Shown: positions 9,206-18,856, counted from the first letter of the stretch. The stretch is DNA of 64,000 nucleotides from Scytonema hofmannii PCC 7110 (GCF_000346485.2 NZ_KQ976354.1:4417936-4481935); one strand, 5' to 3'. Made by a program: numbers and translations. The notes: generated by a model from the letters alone, not told the origin.

Positions 9206-11482
9206 TCATCGCTCTATGGTTGTTACATAATAAACATGGTGTTTAATAGCCTGTAGGCGATGAGTTTGCCAACTTTTACCCGTAGTTTCATCACGCACTA
9301 CTGAACTACCAGGAAGCTTGAAATTAAAATTGTGGAAAGCCCAAAGAACTTGCTGACGAGCAGTACGGTACACAACACCCTGTTCATTAGGTAAAATCTC
9401 GCGGTTAATCATCAAGTCGTTAACTTTGTTAAATACCTTAAATAGTGAAATATGCCAAGTGTTCGGTTTATCGAAATCACCACGCACGCTGCCGTAATTA
9501 AAGCTGATTTGCTCGGTCTTGATATCCCAAAATACGTACCACATCATCCGGTAAGCCAAACCACGGAAAAATATGTCATTGGGATCGACTCCTGCTTTCT
9601 GTAAAGTTAGCGTATCGAAATCAGTCAGACAATCCATCCACAATGGCAAATAATTCAGCTTAGCTAGAAGACTAGGACCAGTGCGATGGACTCCGAATAC
9701 GCCGATGTCTTCTCCACAGTAGCGGTAGCCAATTGTTTGCATTTCCGTCATCAATTTTAAGTGGGCATGGTACTGTGACAGAATTGTTGAGGGTGAATTT
9801 TTTGCTGGGCGATAAGTAAATAATTGTTGAGCATTACTTGTAGCATTTCTCAAACTAGTATCTGCAAGTTGGATAAAGTGGAATTTATCACTAGAGAGAT
9901 TGGTTGAACTATCTAAGAAAATAGCTTCAAGCCCTATTTCATCATGTGCCTGCTTCCAACGCTTAAGCCAGTATTCGCGTATAACTGGATCTCGTAAATT
10001 GAGTACGGCGAAAACAGGCGTGTAGTGATCGGCTTCAATAGCATTGGAAGGGTTACGAACAAAAGGGTCTTGCGATCGCTCTATCGCTTCCATTATCGAT
10101 CCTTCTTTCGGTAAATAGTCAAGGCGATTTTTTGCACCATTGCGCTCCCATTGCTTGAGACCAAAAGTTGATAAAGCTGTATTGCCCCACATCTGAACTA
10201 TGGCACCACCAGCTTTTGTTTTATGACAAAAATTCCGCAAATTTTCTTCACCAACTGAATCTGCAACCTTCAGGTCAATAGTGCATGCCATATTACCGAC
10301 CCCAAAGGTATTCATATTATTTTGGAAATGGTTTGCCAATGCAACCATTTTTACACCAGATTCTAGCAGTTTTGGCAATGCCACTTCGGTATATTGTTTG
10401 AAATTCGCATTATCCCATTGTTCAATCAGCCCATAGGTCGTTATTCGTTCGCGACGCATACCTATGTCAGTGTGTAGCGTTTCGTGTACTAATTCTCGTA
10501 CTGCTTCATAAGCATTAGTTTGTCCAACACGGTCTAGTTCACCGGGTGCCCATAGTACCTCCATCGGTGAGGTAACCAATTCTTGACCCAAATCAGCGCA
10601 GTGTTGGTGCCAGTGAATAATTTCATCCACACCGTGCGGTTTTTCAAACAACGAACGGATATGACTGACTTTTGTTGCCCAAGTTACTAATGTATCGGAT
10701 CGTCCTGATGTAAAGGTAAAGCCTTGTAAAGCTGTTTGCAGTGGTATAAATTGAAAGACGTTGGGATTTTTAGCAGACGGTAGATACCATTCGGTCGAGT
10801 AAAATTCCTCTACTGAATTAATCGGCGCAATAGAAGGTGCAAAAGAGTTACGCATCCAAAACTCATTACCCACTGCACGACCATCTAGTTCCCAAGTACC
10901 GCGATCGAGTATTTTATAAATAGGAATGCTTTGGCTTTGATAGCGATATTGATAACTTAAGCCTACGTATTTGCGATCGCCAATACTACGCGTGACCGGA
11001 CGAATTTCCAACCATAAAACAGTATCAGTAGCTTTTTGAGGTTCAGCAGTCCAATCGGATGTGTTGTAACGGTTCCGAACAGTATGGAGCATCCACTCCA
11101 TTAGACCACCTTCACGGTAATGCATGGACAATTTCAGCTGAACTAAAATACTTGTAATATTCTGTTGTGCGATCGTGTAATTGCAAAGAGTCACTGCGCT
11201 AGGATTACAAATTTCAACAAACATTGGTCTTCGTCCACTACGCAATAGGTTGTTTCCAGCCTTGATTTGACCGATGCCAAGAAATTCATCATTATGTGTG
11301 ACTAGTTCTAGCGAAATACCATTGGCAAATGTAATAACTTGTCTAAATAAATTTGGTGTTTCTGGTGAGGACTTTGCAGGCGCAGCCACTGTCTGCCTTC
11401 CCCGATTCAAGATTCCTATTACACCGCCAAAAAATCCTGAAAGCGTTCCCAGCAAAAACTTACGGCGGTTAGCATCCTTCAT
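9206..11482 (-). CDS. Tat-exported large protein, possible glycoside-hydrolase-like
   Basis: Unknown function. The 758-residue product begins with a twin-arginine signal (NRRKFLLGTLSGFFGGVIG, residues 5-23), so it should be folded before export to the periplasm. The N-terminal third is beta-rich, with many aromatic residues (EWMLHTVRNRYN, LSYQYRYQSQSIPIY), like a carbohydrate-binding or beta-sandwich domain. The middle and C-terminal parts alternate strands and helices as in a TIM barrel. HLEAIFLDSST-like wording (LEAIFLDSSTNLSS) resembles the acid-bearing strand of alpha-galactosidase-type hydrolases, but no family was assigned with certainty. It converges with the antitoxin gene five bases away. 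Confidence 0.7.
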   Translation of the reverse strand: MKDANRRKFLLGTLSGFFGGVIGILNRGRQTVAAPAKSSPETPNLFRQVITFANGISLELVTHNDEFLGIGQIKAGNNLLRSGRRPMFVEICNPSAVTLCNYTIAQQNITSILVQLKLSMHYREGGLMEWMLHTVRNRYNTSDWTAEPQKATDTVLWLEIRPVTRSIGDRKYVGLSYQYRYQSQSIPIYKILDRGTWELDGRAVGNEFWMRNSFAPSIAPINSVEEFYSTEWYLPSAKNPNVFQFIPLQTALQGFTFTSGRSDTLVTWATKVSHIRSLFEKPHGVDEIIHWHQHCADLGQELVTSPMEVLWAPGELDRVGQTNAYEAVRELVHETLHTDIGMRRERITTYGLIEQWDNANFKQYTEVALPKLLESGVKMVALANHFQNNMNTFGVGNMACTIDLKVADSVGEENLRNFCHKTKAGGAIVQMWGNTALSTFGLKQWERNGAKNRLDYLPKEGSIMEAIERSQDPFVRNPSNAIEADHYTPVFAVLNLRDPVIREYWLKRWKQAHDEIGLEAIFLDSSTNLSSDKFHFIQLADTSLRNATSNAQQLFTYRPAKNSPSTILSQYHAHLKLMTEMQTIGYRYCGEDIGVFGVHRTGPSLLAKLNYLPLWMDCLTDFDTLTLQKAGVDPNDIFFRGLAYRMMWYVFWDIKTEQISFNYGSVRGDFDKPNTWHISLFKVFNKVNDLMINREILPNEQGVVYRTARQQVLWAFHNFNFKLPGSSVVRDETTGKSWQTHRLQAIKHHVYYVTTIER

Positions 11483-11515
11483 TATTCCAACCTCTACTTT
11501 TAAGTATGAAGATTA

Positions 11516-11562
11516 ACTGGTCACTGGTCACTGGTCACTGGTCACTGGTCACTGGTCGCTGT
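11516..11562. repeat. Heptameric tandem repeat (TCACTGG)n
   Basis: Six to seven units of TCACTGG, the complement of CCAGTGA, in the 5' region shared by the Tat protein gene and the rhodanese-like gene. Confidence 0.95.
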
Positions 11563-11726
11563 CTACCATTAGGCATAAATTTAGAATCTTCATTCTCAAG
11601 AAAGAGCAATTCAATCCATTTTATTGGATACATTTCTTGCAGTGCCTAAAATTCTTTGCAATTTCTTTTGTCAATTTACGCCTAAAGTCTTTTGCAAGGT
11701 AGTTCAAGACGTTACAGAGGATACTC

Positions 11727-12176
11727 ATGACTAACAAACTAGTAGACAACATCATTCCACAACAGCCTCCTATCGACTCACAGTCTGATGTTCACGTTGT
11801 TAAGTCTCGCTTGGAATGGGGCGAACCTGCTTTTACAATTTTAGATGTGCGCGACCGCAATGCCTTCAATCAAGGACACATTATGGGTGCAATGCCCTTT
11901 CCACAAGATGAATTGGTAGATCGTGCAGGCTCCATAGCGAAAACTCGTGATATTTACGTTTACGGTGAAAACGACGAACAAACTGCTCAAGCGGCACAAC
12001 AATTGAGAAGTGCTGGCTTTGTACATGTATCTGAACTCAAAGGCGGTTTGGCTGCATGGAAAGCAGTTGGTGGTCCTACTGAAGGAATTATCGAATCAAG
12101 AACTCCTGCTGGTGCAGATGACTACAACGTTGTAGCTCGTTTGAAAAATCACGCAGAAACCCAGCAAAAAGGTTAG
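11727..12176 (+). CDS. Rhodanese-fold protein lacking the catalytic cysteine
   Basis: The 149-residue product carries one rhodanese homology domain (about 20-118). The LDVRDRNAFNQGHIMGA signature is followed by AMPFPQDEL and by LKGGLAAWKAVGGP at the end of the fold. At the place where active rhodaneses have CxxxxR after the central strand, this protein reads IYVYGENDEQTA. There is no cysteine anywhere in the chain, so sulfur transfer by the normal mechanism is excluded. It is more likely a binding or signalling module. A C-terminal extension of about 30 residues is hydrophilic. CAGAGG precedes the ATG. It is flanked by heptameric repeats on both sides. Confidence 0.85.
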   Translation: MTNKLVDNIIPQQPPIDSQSDVHVVKSRLEWGEPAFTILDVRDRNAFNQGHIMGAMPFPQDELVDRAGSIAKTRDIYVYGENDEQTAQAAQQLRSAGFVHVSELKGGLAAWKAVGGPTEGIIESRTPAGADDYNVVARLKNHAETQQKG

Positions 12177-12183
12177 TCATAAA

Positions 12184-12237
12184 AGTGACCGCTGACCAGT
12201 GACCGATGACCAGTGACCAGTGACCAGTGACCAGTGT
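12184..12237. repeat. Heptameric tandem repeat (GACCAGT)n, with a second block at 12393-12422
   Basis: Degenerate then regular CCAGTGA units directly after the rhodanese-like gene. A shorter inverse-orientation block (GGTCACTG words) lies at 12393-12422 just before the stop of the exonuclease gene. The two blocks could pair across the 150-base spacer. Confidence 0.9.
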
Positions 12238-12425
12238 TCCTTATGGGTTTGCTAGAAGATACATACCTGAAGGATGTTGGTTTTGTTTTAGGTAAACTTT
12301 GGGTATTTATACTATACACTTGGTCATTGGTTATTAGTCACCAGTCATTTTCAGAAGTCACTTAACTATACAGAAATAATTATGGTATTGAATGGTCACT
12401 GATTACTGGTCGCTGGTCACTGTAT

Positions 12426-13049
12426 TCAGTGTTCAAACACATCCTTAAATTGCAATAAATCTAAGGAAACTATAGTGGGCAAACACTCAAAACACTCTAG
12501 AGCGACTTCATAACGCTCTTCACGTTTGAGCATATTAACTAGCTTTTGTCGCGCACTAATCAAGTAACGTACATCATTGGCAGCATAACTCAGTTGCGCT
12601 TGTGATAAATTGGCAGCATTTCCCCAATCAGAACTTTGAGCGCTTTTATCTAATTCCACTTGTTCCAACTCTTGCACCAAGTCCTTCAGACCGTGGCGTT
12701 GAGTATAAGTACGTGCTAACTTACTGGCTATCTTGGTACAAAAAATAGGTTGAATATAAATGCCTAAGTTGTAACGTATCGCCGCAAGATCGAAACGTGC
12801 AAAGTGGAATATTTTAACGACATTTGTCGCTTCCAACAATTGTTTTAAGTTCGGAGCCTCCGTTTGTCCTTTGGCAATACGGATTGCAGTGACTTTGCCC
12901 TCTTTGTTGCATAATTGGACAAGACACAAGCGATCGCGTTGTGGAAGTAGCCCCATGGTTTCAGTATCTACAGCAATTTCATCATTTTGTAGATAATGGG
13001 ATAAAGTAACCTCAGTAAGGTCGCGATCGCAAACCTGAAAATCTTCCAT
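12426..13049 (-). CDS. RNase D-like 3'-5' exonuclease (DEDD family)
   Basis: Single-domain exonuclease of 207 residues, probably trimming structured RNA ends. The DEDDy catalytic pattern is visible: VDTETMG near 28-34 (Asp and Glu), HFARFDLAA near 83-91 (Asp) and YAANDVRYL near 155-163 (Tyr and Asp). The HRDC domain of longer RNase D proteins is absent, as in many cyanobacterial homologues. It ends beside a heptameric repeat block and is followed upstream by the CAP gene on the same strand's far side. Confidence 0.88.
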   Translation of the reverse strand: MEDFQVCDRDLTEVTLSHYLQNDEIAVDTETMGLLPQRDRLCLVQLCNKEGKVTAIRIAKGQTEAPNLKQLLEATNVVKIFHFARFDLAAIRYNLGIYIQPIFCTKIASKLARTYTQRHGLKDLVQELEQVELDKSAQSSDWGNAANLSQAQLSYAANDVRYLISARQKLVNMLKREERYEVALECFECLPTIVSLDLLQFKDVFEH

Positions 13050-13144
13050 GAATCAGAGCAGTTAGGTAAAATGATTATATATATGTTAGTAGTTAGTATG
13101 TCTTTTTTTAATTAACAACTAACAACTAACCACCAACAATTTAC

Positions 13145-13687
13145 CTACTGCCGAACAAAAATCTGTGTCAGATATACTTCACCATCACTGTTAGTAGCGA
13201 CACCAATGCCAGTCAAATTGTAATGTCCCTTAATGTTCTTCAGATGTGCGGGGCTTTTAAGCCAACTCGTCACAGCTTCTTTGACCGGATCGCTATATCC
13301 TTGGTTAAAAGCGAGATTTTCTGATGCGCTTCTGTAGCGAAGGGGAATAGCATCAACTCTTCTTTTAAACCCTTGGTGACTAAATGGGGCTTTGTGTCTA
13401 GCCATATTTTGACTGTGAATCCTAGCTTGTCGAATAATTCTTGAATTTAAAGTCAGCTTTCGCAAACCCTTAGAAACCCGATACCGATTAATTTGGTCAA
13501 AAACCGATTTTTCCAAATCAGTCGTTTTAAAGGTAGAGAATGATTTAACCTGGCGTAATGGAATTGATACCGACTTATTTTGGGTTGCTTTTTGTTTAGA
13601 AGAGTAACCCGCAAATAAACTCGTTGGTAATCCACTGGCAAGGACAAGCGTACTTAAAGCAATGCCAAAAGCAGTTTGTCGGAACAT
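13145..13687 (-). CDS. Secreted CAP (SCP/PR1) domain protein
   Basis: The 180-residue product has an N-terminal signal peptide (LSTLVLASGLPTSLFAG, cleavage near 26) and a basic linker. The CAP domain (about 56-178) carries the family words INRYRVSKGLRKLTLNSRI, ARIHSQNMA, FSHQGF, SENLA, WLKSPAHLKNI, TGIGVA and YLTQIFV. Bacterial CAP proteins are secreted or envelope-bound with largely unknown roles. The two His positions (HSQNMA and the H of SPAHLKN) that form the CAP cavity are present. Confidence 0.9.
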   Translation of the reverse strand: MFRQTAFGIALSTLVLASGLPTSLFAGYSSKQKATQNKSVSIPLRQVKSFSTFKTTDLEKSVFDQINRYRVSKGLRKLTLNSRIIRQARIHSQNMARHKAPFSHQGFKRRVDAIPLRYRSASENLAFNQGYSDPVKEAVTSWLKSPAHLKNIKGHYNLTGIGVATNSDGEVYLTQIFVRQ

Positions 13688-14011
13688 GGAGTGTTAAATA
13701 ACGTATAAGTTTAAGAGACACAACCCTTGATTTTTGTTTCTTGCGATACCCGTATGGTTTCGGGTAATCGGCAAGTTAGGAAATATTTACATATTCAAAA
13801 AACTTCGTCAAGAGCAGCTTAATATAATTCAAGCTAACTTCCAAGATAAATATATCTAAAATCTTATCCGTCAATTATTGACAAAAAATATTTTTAATGG
13901 ATTTGATAGTGCGATCGGCTATTACTAAGTAGCAGCTTTTTTGTTCAAAATTCTCCAAATATTACTAAAGTTGTTTAATTGTGTGTTAAAATTGAATATA
14001 TTAAGTATCGA

Positions 14012-14192
14012 TGCTTGCACCATCCCTACCCTGAAAAACCAGAGGATTGATTAGGGTCGAGACGTACAGGTTCGGTCACCAGGCTAATACTGGTCAAAAA
14101 GAGGCACAGACTAACTGTCTGTTATAGGGCAAGAAGACAGCAAACACCATCTTTTAAGAGGATTGGGAAGACCTTATAGTACCTAAGTACCC
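14012..14192 (+). ncRNA. Candidate structured RNA, identity unknown
   Basis: Inside a 660-base gene-free stretch lies a block of more mixed base composition with consecutive potential hairpins: ACCCT(14028)/AGGGT(14057), ACCAG(14078)/CTGGT(14094), ACAGAC(14106)/GTCTGT(14122) and GTAC(14179)/GTAC(14190). It contains no open frame worth naming. I considered 6S RNA and riboswitch classes but recognise none. The strand is a guess, since small perfect stems read on both strands. Confidence 0.35.
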
Positions 14193-14350
14193 TAATATCA
14201 ATCTAAAAACTAGCGTTAGAGTTAACCTACCTATTTATTCTCTTATGGATAAGTTTGATAAGGTTTTGTACATCGCCACAAATTACTGCTGCTGATTTGG
14301 TAAAGACTAGCCATGCTAGTCTCTACAGAATATTTCTATACCGATGCTCT

Positions 14351-15589
14351 TTATGCAGGATTGAAGTACTTAGCCACTGCTTGTACATCCTTATCACCGC
14401 GTCCCGAAGAGTTAATCACTATCTTGGGGCTACCCCTAAGCTGGGGACATAGGGTTTCTAAATAAGCAAAAGCATGGGCCGTTTCTAAAGCGGGAATAAT
14501 TCCTTCCAAGCGCGAAAGTCTTTGGAAAGCGGCCAAAGCTTCTTCGTCAGTCACGCTGTAATATTCAGCACGCCCTAAATCCTTCAAGTAGCTGTGTTCC
14601 GGACCTACACCCGGATAATCTAATCCAGCACTAATCGAATGAGCCTCAACAACTTGCCCGTCGTCACTTTGTAAAAGGTAGCTCATAGCCCCGTGCAATA
14701 CACCAATTCGTCCCTTTGTCAAGGTTGCTGCGTGTTTGTCAGTGTTAACTCCTTCTCCAGCGGCTTCTACACCAATTAACCGCACGGATGGCTCATCTAC
14801 AAACTCGTGGAAGAGTCCCATTGCATTAGAACCACCTCCTACACAAGCGATCGCAATATCGGGCAAACCACCCCATTTTTCTAGTGCTTGAGCGCGAGTT
14901 TCTTGTCCAATCACCTTATGAAAATCACGTACAATCATGGGGTATGGATGAGGTCCTGCAACTGAACCCAAAATGTAGTGGGTTGTTTCCACATTTGTGA
15001 CCCAATCGCGGATTGCTTCAGAAGTGGCATCTTTTAAGGTACCAGTTCCCGCAGACACGGGGCGAACTTCTGCTCCCATTAATCGCATTCTAAAAACATT
15101 CAAAGCTTGACGTTCCATGTCGTGAACGCCCATATAAATAATGCATTGTAACCCAAAACGAGCGCACACAGTAGCCGTTGCTACTCCGTGTTGTCCGGCA
15201 CCCGTTTCAGCAATAATTCTCTGTTTGCCCATACGCTTTGCCAGCAAGGCCTGACCCAAAGCATTATTAATTTTGTGAGCACCAGTATGATTTAAATCCT
15301 CACGCTTTAAATAAATTTGGGGTCCAGTGCCATCTGGTTTTGCGTAATGTGCGGTCAGGCGTTCGGCAAAATATAATGGTGTTGCACGCCCTACATAATC
15401 TTGCAGCAACTGTTGCAACTCTGTCTGAAAAGTTGGGTCATTACGATACTGCTGATAAGCTGCTTCCAACTCAGAAAGAGCTGGCATCAACGTTTCAGGA
15501 ACATACTTACCACCAAAGCGACCAAAGCGACCTAGTGCATCAGGCAGTTGAGTAGATGATTGAGAACCCGAAGGTAGGGAAGTAGTCAT
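14351..15589 (-). CDS. trpB: Tryptophan synthase beta chain
   Basis: PLP enzyme that joins indole and serine to give tryptophan. The 412-residue product is full length. It has [38 protein letters not shown] with the PLP-binding Lys in HTGAHK, the Gly-rich phosphate loop [19 protein letters not shown] and the C-terminal NSSGRGDKD. It is a TrpB1-type beta chain. The start codon ATG lies exactly at the edge of a noncoding mobile element (15590-15933), so the native 5' leader has apparently been displaced. No clear Shine-Dalgarno is seen in the abutting element end. Confidence 0.96.
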   Translation of the reverse strand: MTTSLPSGSQSSTQLPDALGRFGRFGGKYVPETLMPALSELEAAYQQYRNDPTFQTELQQLLQDYVGRATPLYFAERLTAHYAKPDGTGPQIYLKREDLNHTGAHKINNALGQALLAKRMGKQRIIAETGAGQHGVATATVCARFGLQCIIYMGVHDMERQALNVFRMRLMGAEVRPVSAGTGTLKDATSEAIRDWVTNVETTHYILGSVAGPHPYPMIVRDFHKVIGQETRAQALEKWGGLPDIAIACVGGGSNAMGLFHEFVDEPSVRLIGVEAAGEGVNTDKHAATLTKGRIGVLHGAMSYLLQSDDGQVVEAHSISAGLDYPGVGPEHSYLKDLGRAEYYSVTDEEALAAFQRLSRLEGIIPALETAHAFAYLETLCPQLRGSPKIVINSSGRGDKDVQAVAKYFNPA

Positions 15590-15933
15590 GTAACTAAATA
15601 GCCAAAAAGAAGGATTATTGTGAGTAATTTGGGGTGAATCGGACTAACCCGAACCCCAAATTACATTGCTCATTTGAGCGATCCCAAAAGGGGTATTGTT
15701 TGCCTCGACACAGCTTAAAGGCAAGGCAGATGGATTCCGGTGTTGCACTGTGTGACGCAGCCATGTTCCTTGTCCGACGCTTGAGACACAGCTTACTCAT
15801 TAAGTCTTGACCTTTAAGCGGACTAAAACCCTTGCGGGTAACTTTGAAACTGGTTCACTCGTTGAGTCATGGCGGAGTCAGTAAGACGAATTACTCCGTT
15901 TTACTTTGGATTACTCCAGTTCACGTACTCCTC
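15590..15933 (-). mobile_element. Noncoding mobile repeat, copy A (HEARO/IscB omega-RNA-like)
   Basis: A 344-base element shared with 17668-18073 and 27563-27912. Edges were set by comparing the three copies: all begin GTAACTAA right after TCAT (ATGA on the minus strand) and end ACTCCTC. Interior pairing is conserved, such as CTTAAAGG with CCTTTAAG and ACACAG with CTGTGT. HEARO elements are reported to sit at ATGA/GTGA sites, and this supports a minus-strand RNA; that assignment is inferred. There is no iscB or tnpB gene in or near it. Minus-strand frames over it (KRRTRNMAASHSATPES) recur in all copies and are judged non-coding. Confidence 0.55.
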
Positions 15934-16038
15934 ACGAACAAGCTAGAATTACGGAACGACCATAATTATACTAAGACTGCCGATCCAGTTTCTCTGAATA
16001 CTCATTGCTGTTAGTGGTTCTTTACTAAAGTTAATCTT

Positions 16039-16386
16039 ATGTCTTCATCAAATCGTAACAACCCTGAAAACCGCTTCGTCTATCAAGAGTTTGGCAATGG
16101 CAACTCTGCTACCTTTGAAAGAGCAACTCCCGACCTTCCACCAGAGAAGCAAAATGTGCGCGTACAAGCGACTCGGGCTGGACGTAAAGGGAAAACTGTG
16201 ACTGTGATTACTGGCTTTCAAACAAATCAAGAAACTTTACAAGCTTTACTCAAGCAGTTAAAAACCCAGTGTGGTACGGGTGGCACTATGAAAGAAAATG
16301 AAATTGAAATTCAGGGCGACCACAAGCAGAAAATTCTTGAGCTTTTAATTAAGCTTGGTTACAAAGCCAAGATAAGTGGTGGCTAA
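16039..16386 (+). CDS. SUI1/eIF1-family translation factor (YciH-like)
   Basis: The 115-residue protein has a disordered N-terminus (about 1-40) followed by the SUI1 domain (about 40-113). It contains VRVQATRAGRKGKTVTVITGF, the LKTQCGTGGTMKENEIEIQGDH basic loop, and ILELLIKLGYKAKISGG at the C-terminus. The family influences start-codon fidelity on the 30S subunit; in bacteria its role is minor or stress related. The gene follows mobile element A and the old 5' region of trpB. Confidence 0.9.
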   Translation: MSSSNRNNPENRFVYQEFGNGNSATFERATPDLPPEKQNVRVQATRAGRKGKTVTVITGFQTNQETLQALLKQLKTQCGTGGTMKENEIEIQGDHKQKILELLIKLGYKAKISGG

Positions 16387-16555
16387 TTTGCTATGGGTAT
16401 GTTAAACACAAAGGAATGTACGATAAGCACTAGCCATATCGCTGATTGAGTAAAGACGGTTTACCGCACTAGCTCGACCTGGTGGTTTTAGAAATAAATG
16501 CTATTGTTGATGAGTATACAAATCCTGCTCATTTTAATACTTACAGGAGGGAGCG

Positions 16556-16720
16556 ATGGATTTAGTAAGAATACTTTGCGCTGTTTTTCTACCGCCTCTT
16601 GGAGTGTTCCTACAAGTGGGCATTGGTAAAGATTTTTGGATCAACTTGCTGCTTACTATTTTTGGATTTTATATTCTTGGACTTATTCATGCAATCTGGG
16701 TCATTGCTAGAAAAGATTAA
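16556..16720 (+). CDS. YqaE/Pmp3-family membrane peptide
   Basis: A 54-residue proteolipid with two predicted membrane helices: LCAVFLPPLGVFLQ at about 7-20, with the family's PPLGV turn, and NLLLTIFGFYILGLIHAIWVI at about 30-50. In yeast and plants, Pmp3/RCI2 proteins influence membrane potential under salt or cold stress. The bacterial role is assumed to be similar. A strong Shine-Dalgarno, AGGAGGGAG, precedes the ATG by about 5 bases, and a clear terminator follows. Confidence 0.88.
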   Translation: MDLVRILCAVFLPPLGVFLQVGIGKDFWINLLLTIFGFYILGLIHAIWVIARKD

Positions 16721-16749
16721 TTGACATTTTGACTTGTTCTAAATCACCT

Positions 16750-16785
16750 ATTAGCCCGAACTGTATTTCAGGGCTAATTTTTTAT
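16750..16785 (+). terminator. Intrinsic terminator of the Pmp3-like gene
   Basis: An 8-bp stem, ATTAGCCC/GGGCTAAT, with a 13-base loop is followed directly by TTTTTTATTTT, 30 bases past the stop codon. Confidence 0.85.
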
Positions 16786-16793
16786 TTTAGCGA

Positions 16794-16855
16794 TCACTGG
16801 TCACTGGTCACTGGTCACTGGTCACTGGTCACTGGTCACTGGTCACTGGTCACTG
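16794..16855. repeat. Heptameric tandem repeat (TCACTGG)n, longest array in the window
   Basis: Eight or more near-perfect units of TCACTGG directly after the terminator. Confidence 0.97.
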
Positions 16856-17667
16856 TTTATTTTTTTTGTAAATTGTTACTGCAAATACTTTTTTTAAAAG
16901 CCTTTGATTACAGAATACTTCTATCTTCAGGGTTCGCTTGAACAATAAGCCAAGTATAACCTGCATCATATCGTCTAAACACTGAGTACGGCATGACTCA
17001 GGTAGAGCGATCAGGAAAAATTCTTCCAAAGCCGATATTAGCAACTTTTGTGCCTTCTGCCTTCTGCCGACCTGTATTAGTCAATACCGTCGATCGCTTG
17101 TTCCCCATTCGCGAAAGTTTTGCATTATACCACAATTTTGTCTTTTTGCATGTAGCCAATTTTTTAATTACGCAGGTTTTATTGTAGTCAGTTTTCCTAT
17201 GACAGAAACTACGAAAGAAGCTTGTAATATCAGTGCAAATAGTCATATGCTGGTATAGGCTTGCAAAGTCACAAGACCACACAATTCTGACGCGTCGAAG
17301 GTCTTACGCCAAGTAAGTTAAGCAGTGCTAGCAATTAGGCTCTGTTTATTCCCAGTTGATGAAGTTATCAGAATATCTAGGTGGCTACCATCACTTTTTT
17401 CTCGCTCAACTGAATAATCGATGACCGACAATTAAATATACACTCCTTCAAGATCTGAAATTGCCAGACTTGAGGAATGAATTTGCCCACAAAGTGGCAC
17501 TTTCCTTAGAGTTACCACGCATAGCAAAAGGAAATGTGATTATGTCAATGGTGAATAGTTCCATAATTCCTTTTAAAACTGTAAGTTTTGAAAAACCTGT
17601 AATTCCTAGTAGTAGCTTGAGTTTTAAACCTCTCACTGGTTGAACTATATACAATTTAAATAGTCAT
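16856..17667. other. Gene-poor stretch, nothing firmly recognised
   Basis: Only short open frames. One reading from 17446 to 17643 on the plus strand (ends SSSLSFKPLTG) lacks an ATG start and has no family resemblance that I can name. It may be decayed coding DNA. The rest is A/T-rich with no visible RNA gene. Confidence 0.5.
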
Positions 17668-18073
17668 GTAACTAAATAGCCAAAAATGAGGATTATTTTG
17701 AGTAATTTGGGGTGAATCGGACTTAACCGCACCCCAAACTACACAATTCGCTCATTTGAGCGCTCCCTAAAGGGGTATTGTTTGCCTCGACACAGCTTAA
17801 AGGCTTGTCAATAGATTCCGGTGTTGCACTGTGTGACGCGGCCATGTTCCTTGTCCGACGCTTGAGACTGGCTAATCTCATTAAGTCTTCACCTTTAAGC
17901 CGACTGAAACCCAGAACGGTGAGACCAGCGCGCATGAGGCGGGGTTCCCGCGCACAAGCAACTGGCTATCCCGTTGGGGTAACCTTGAAACTAGTTCAAG
18001 GTTGAGTCATGGTGGAGTCAGTAAGTCGAATTACTGCGATTTACTCTGGATTACTCCAGTTCACTTACTCCTC
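17668..18073 (-). mobile_element. Noncoding mobile repeat, copy B (HEARO/IscB omega-RNA-like)
   Basis: A 406-base copy with the same edges as copy A: TCAT just outside the plus-strand left edge, and ACTCCTC at the right. It is about 60 bases longer because one internal stem-loop (about 17917-17983) is extended by GC-rich inverted words (GCGCGCATG, CCCGCGCAC). No open reading frame is preserved. The flanks share only the four-base site with the other copies, as expected for separate insertions. Confidence 0.55.
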
Positions 18074-18856
18074 TTGTGCCTGTCAACTCAACAGTTGAAG
18101 CTTTAATATTAGCGTCTAATCGTGGCTCAAGCTATAATCGCAACAAAATTATAGATTCTGGAAATTCTACCAATTAACATCTTGCACGTAGGGAGTGGGG
18201 AGTGGGGAGTGGGGGTATGAAATGTTCCTAACGTTGTTATGGGCGTAATTACCTCTGGCACTCTATGTGTAAAGCACACGCTTCCCAAACGCCCGTGGGG
18301 GTCTAGCTTGGAATGGGACAGAACCTCATGAGCGTTGTTACATAGCTCTATAGTGCCTGCAAAAAACCTTGCGATCGCAAGCTATCAGGGAATATCGATC
18401 CTTTTTCCTCACTCACATCTCCCTATTCAGAGATGATCGGTGAAGAGTCTGCATGGCTCAACGTCAGAGTGAAACGTCAAGTCAAGTAACTATGTCGTTT
18501 GAAGTTTGGCTCTTAAAGCTTTAAACTCCGGTTGCTCTACACAATTCCAGGTACAACTGTTACTAAGTCATAAGGATTGAGAACAACAAATTTCATCCAT
18601 ACTATGTATAATCTAGTACTCTTTTTTTGGAACGAATTTTTGTACTGCTTTTTCATCAACACTTTCACAATCAGCTTGAAGTCTATCCTTACAGCAAAAA
18701 TTTGTTGTTAAAGATTCATGTTGGTATGAAAGCTTGATGTATCGTTATGCACGCAAAAAAAGGCAGTATCTCCCACCAACGAAAGTACTATTTATACTAA
18801 TAAAATGGCTTAGTACTGAACATTGAAAGGACTGTAGTATTTTTTTGTTGCAGGTG
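18074..18856. other. Intergenic stretch without a supported gene
   Basis: Contains a low-complexity GGGAGTGGGGAGT run near 18190-18216 and A/T-rich sequence. No gene, tRNA or clear hairpin was found. Confidence 0.6.

Noticed and set aside
14012..14192. 6S RNA or a known riboswitch
   Set aside because: No matching conserved words or single long rod with a central bubble could be laid out by eye; kept only as an unnamed candidate RNA.
17446..17643. Plus-strand frame reading LPDLRNEFAHKVALSLELPR
   Set aside because: It has no ATG and no recognised family, and it sits in a repeat-rich gap; too weak to call a gene.
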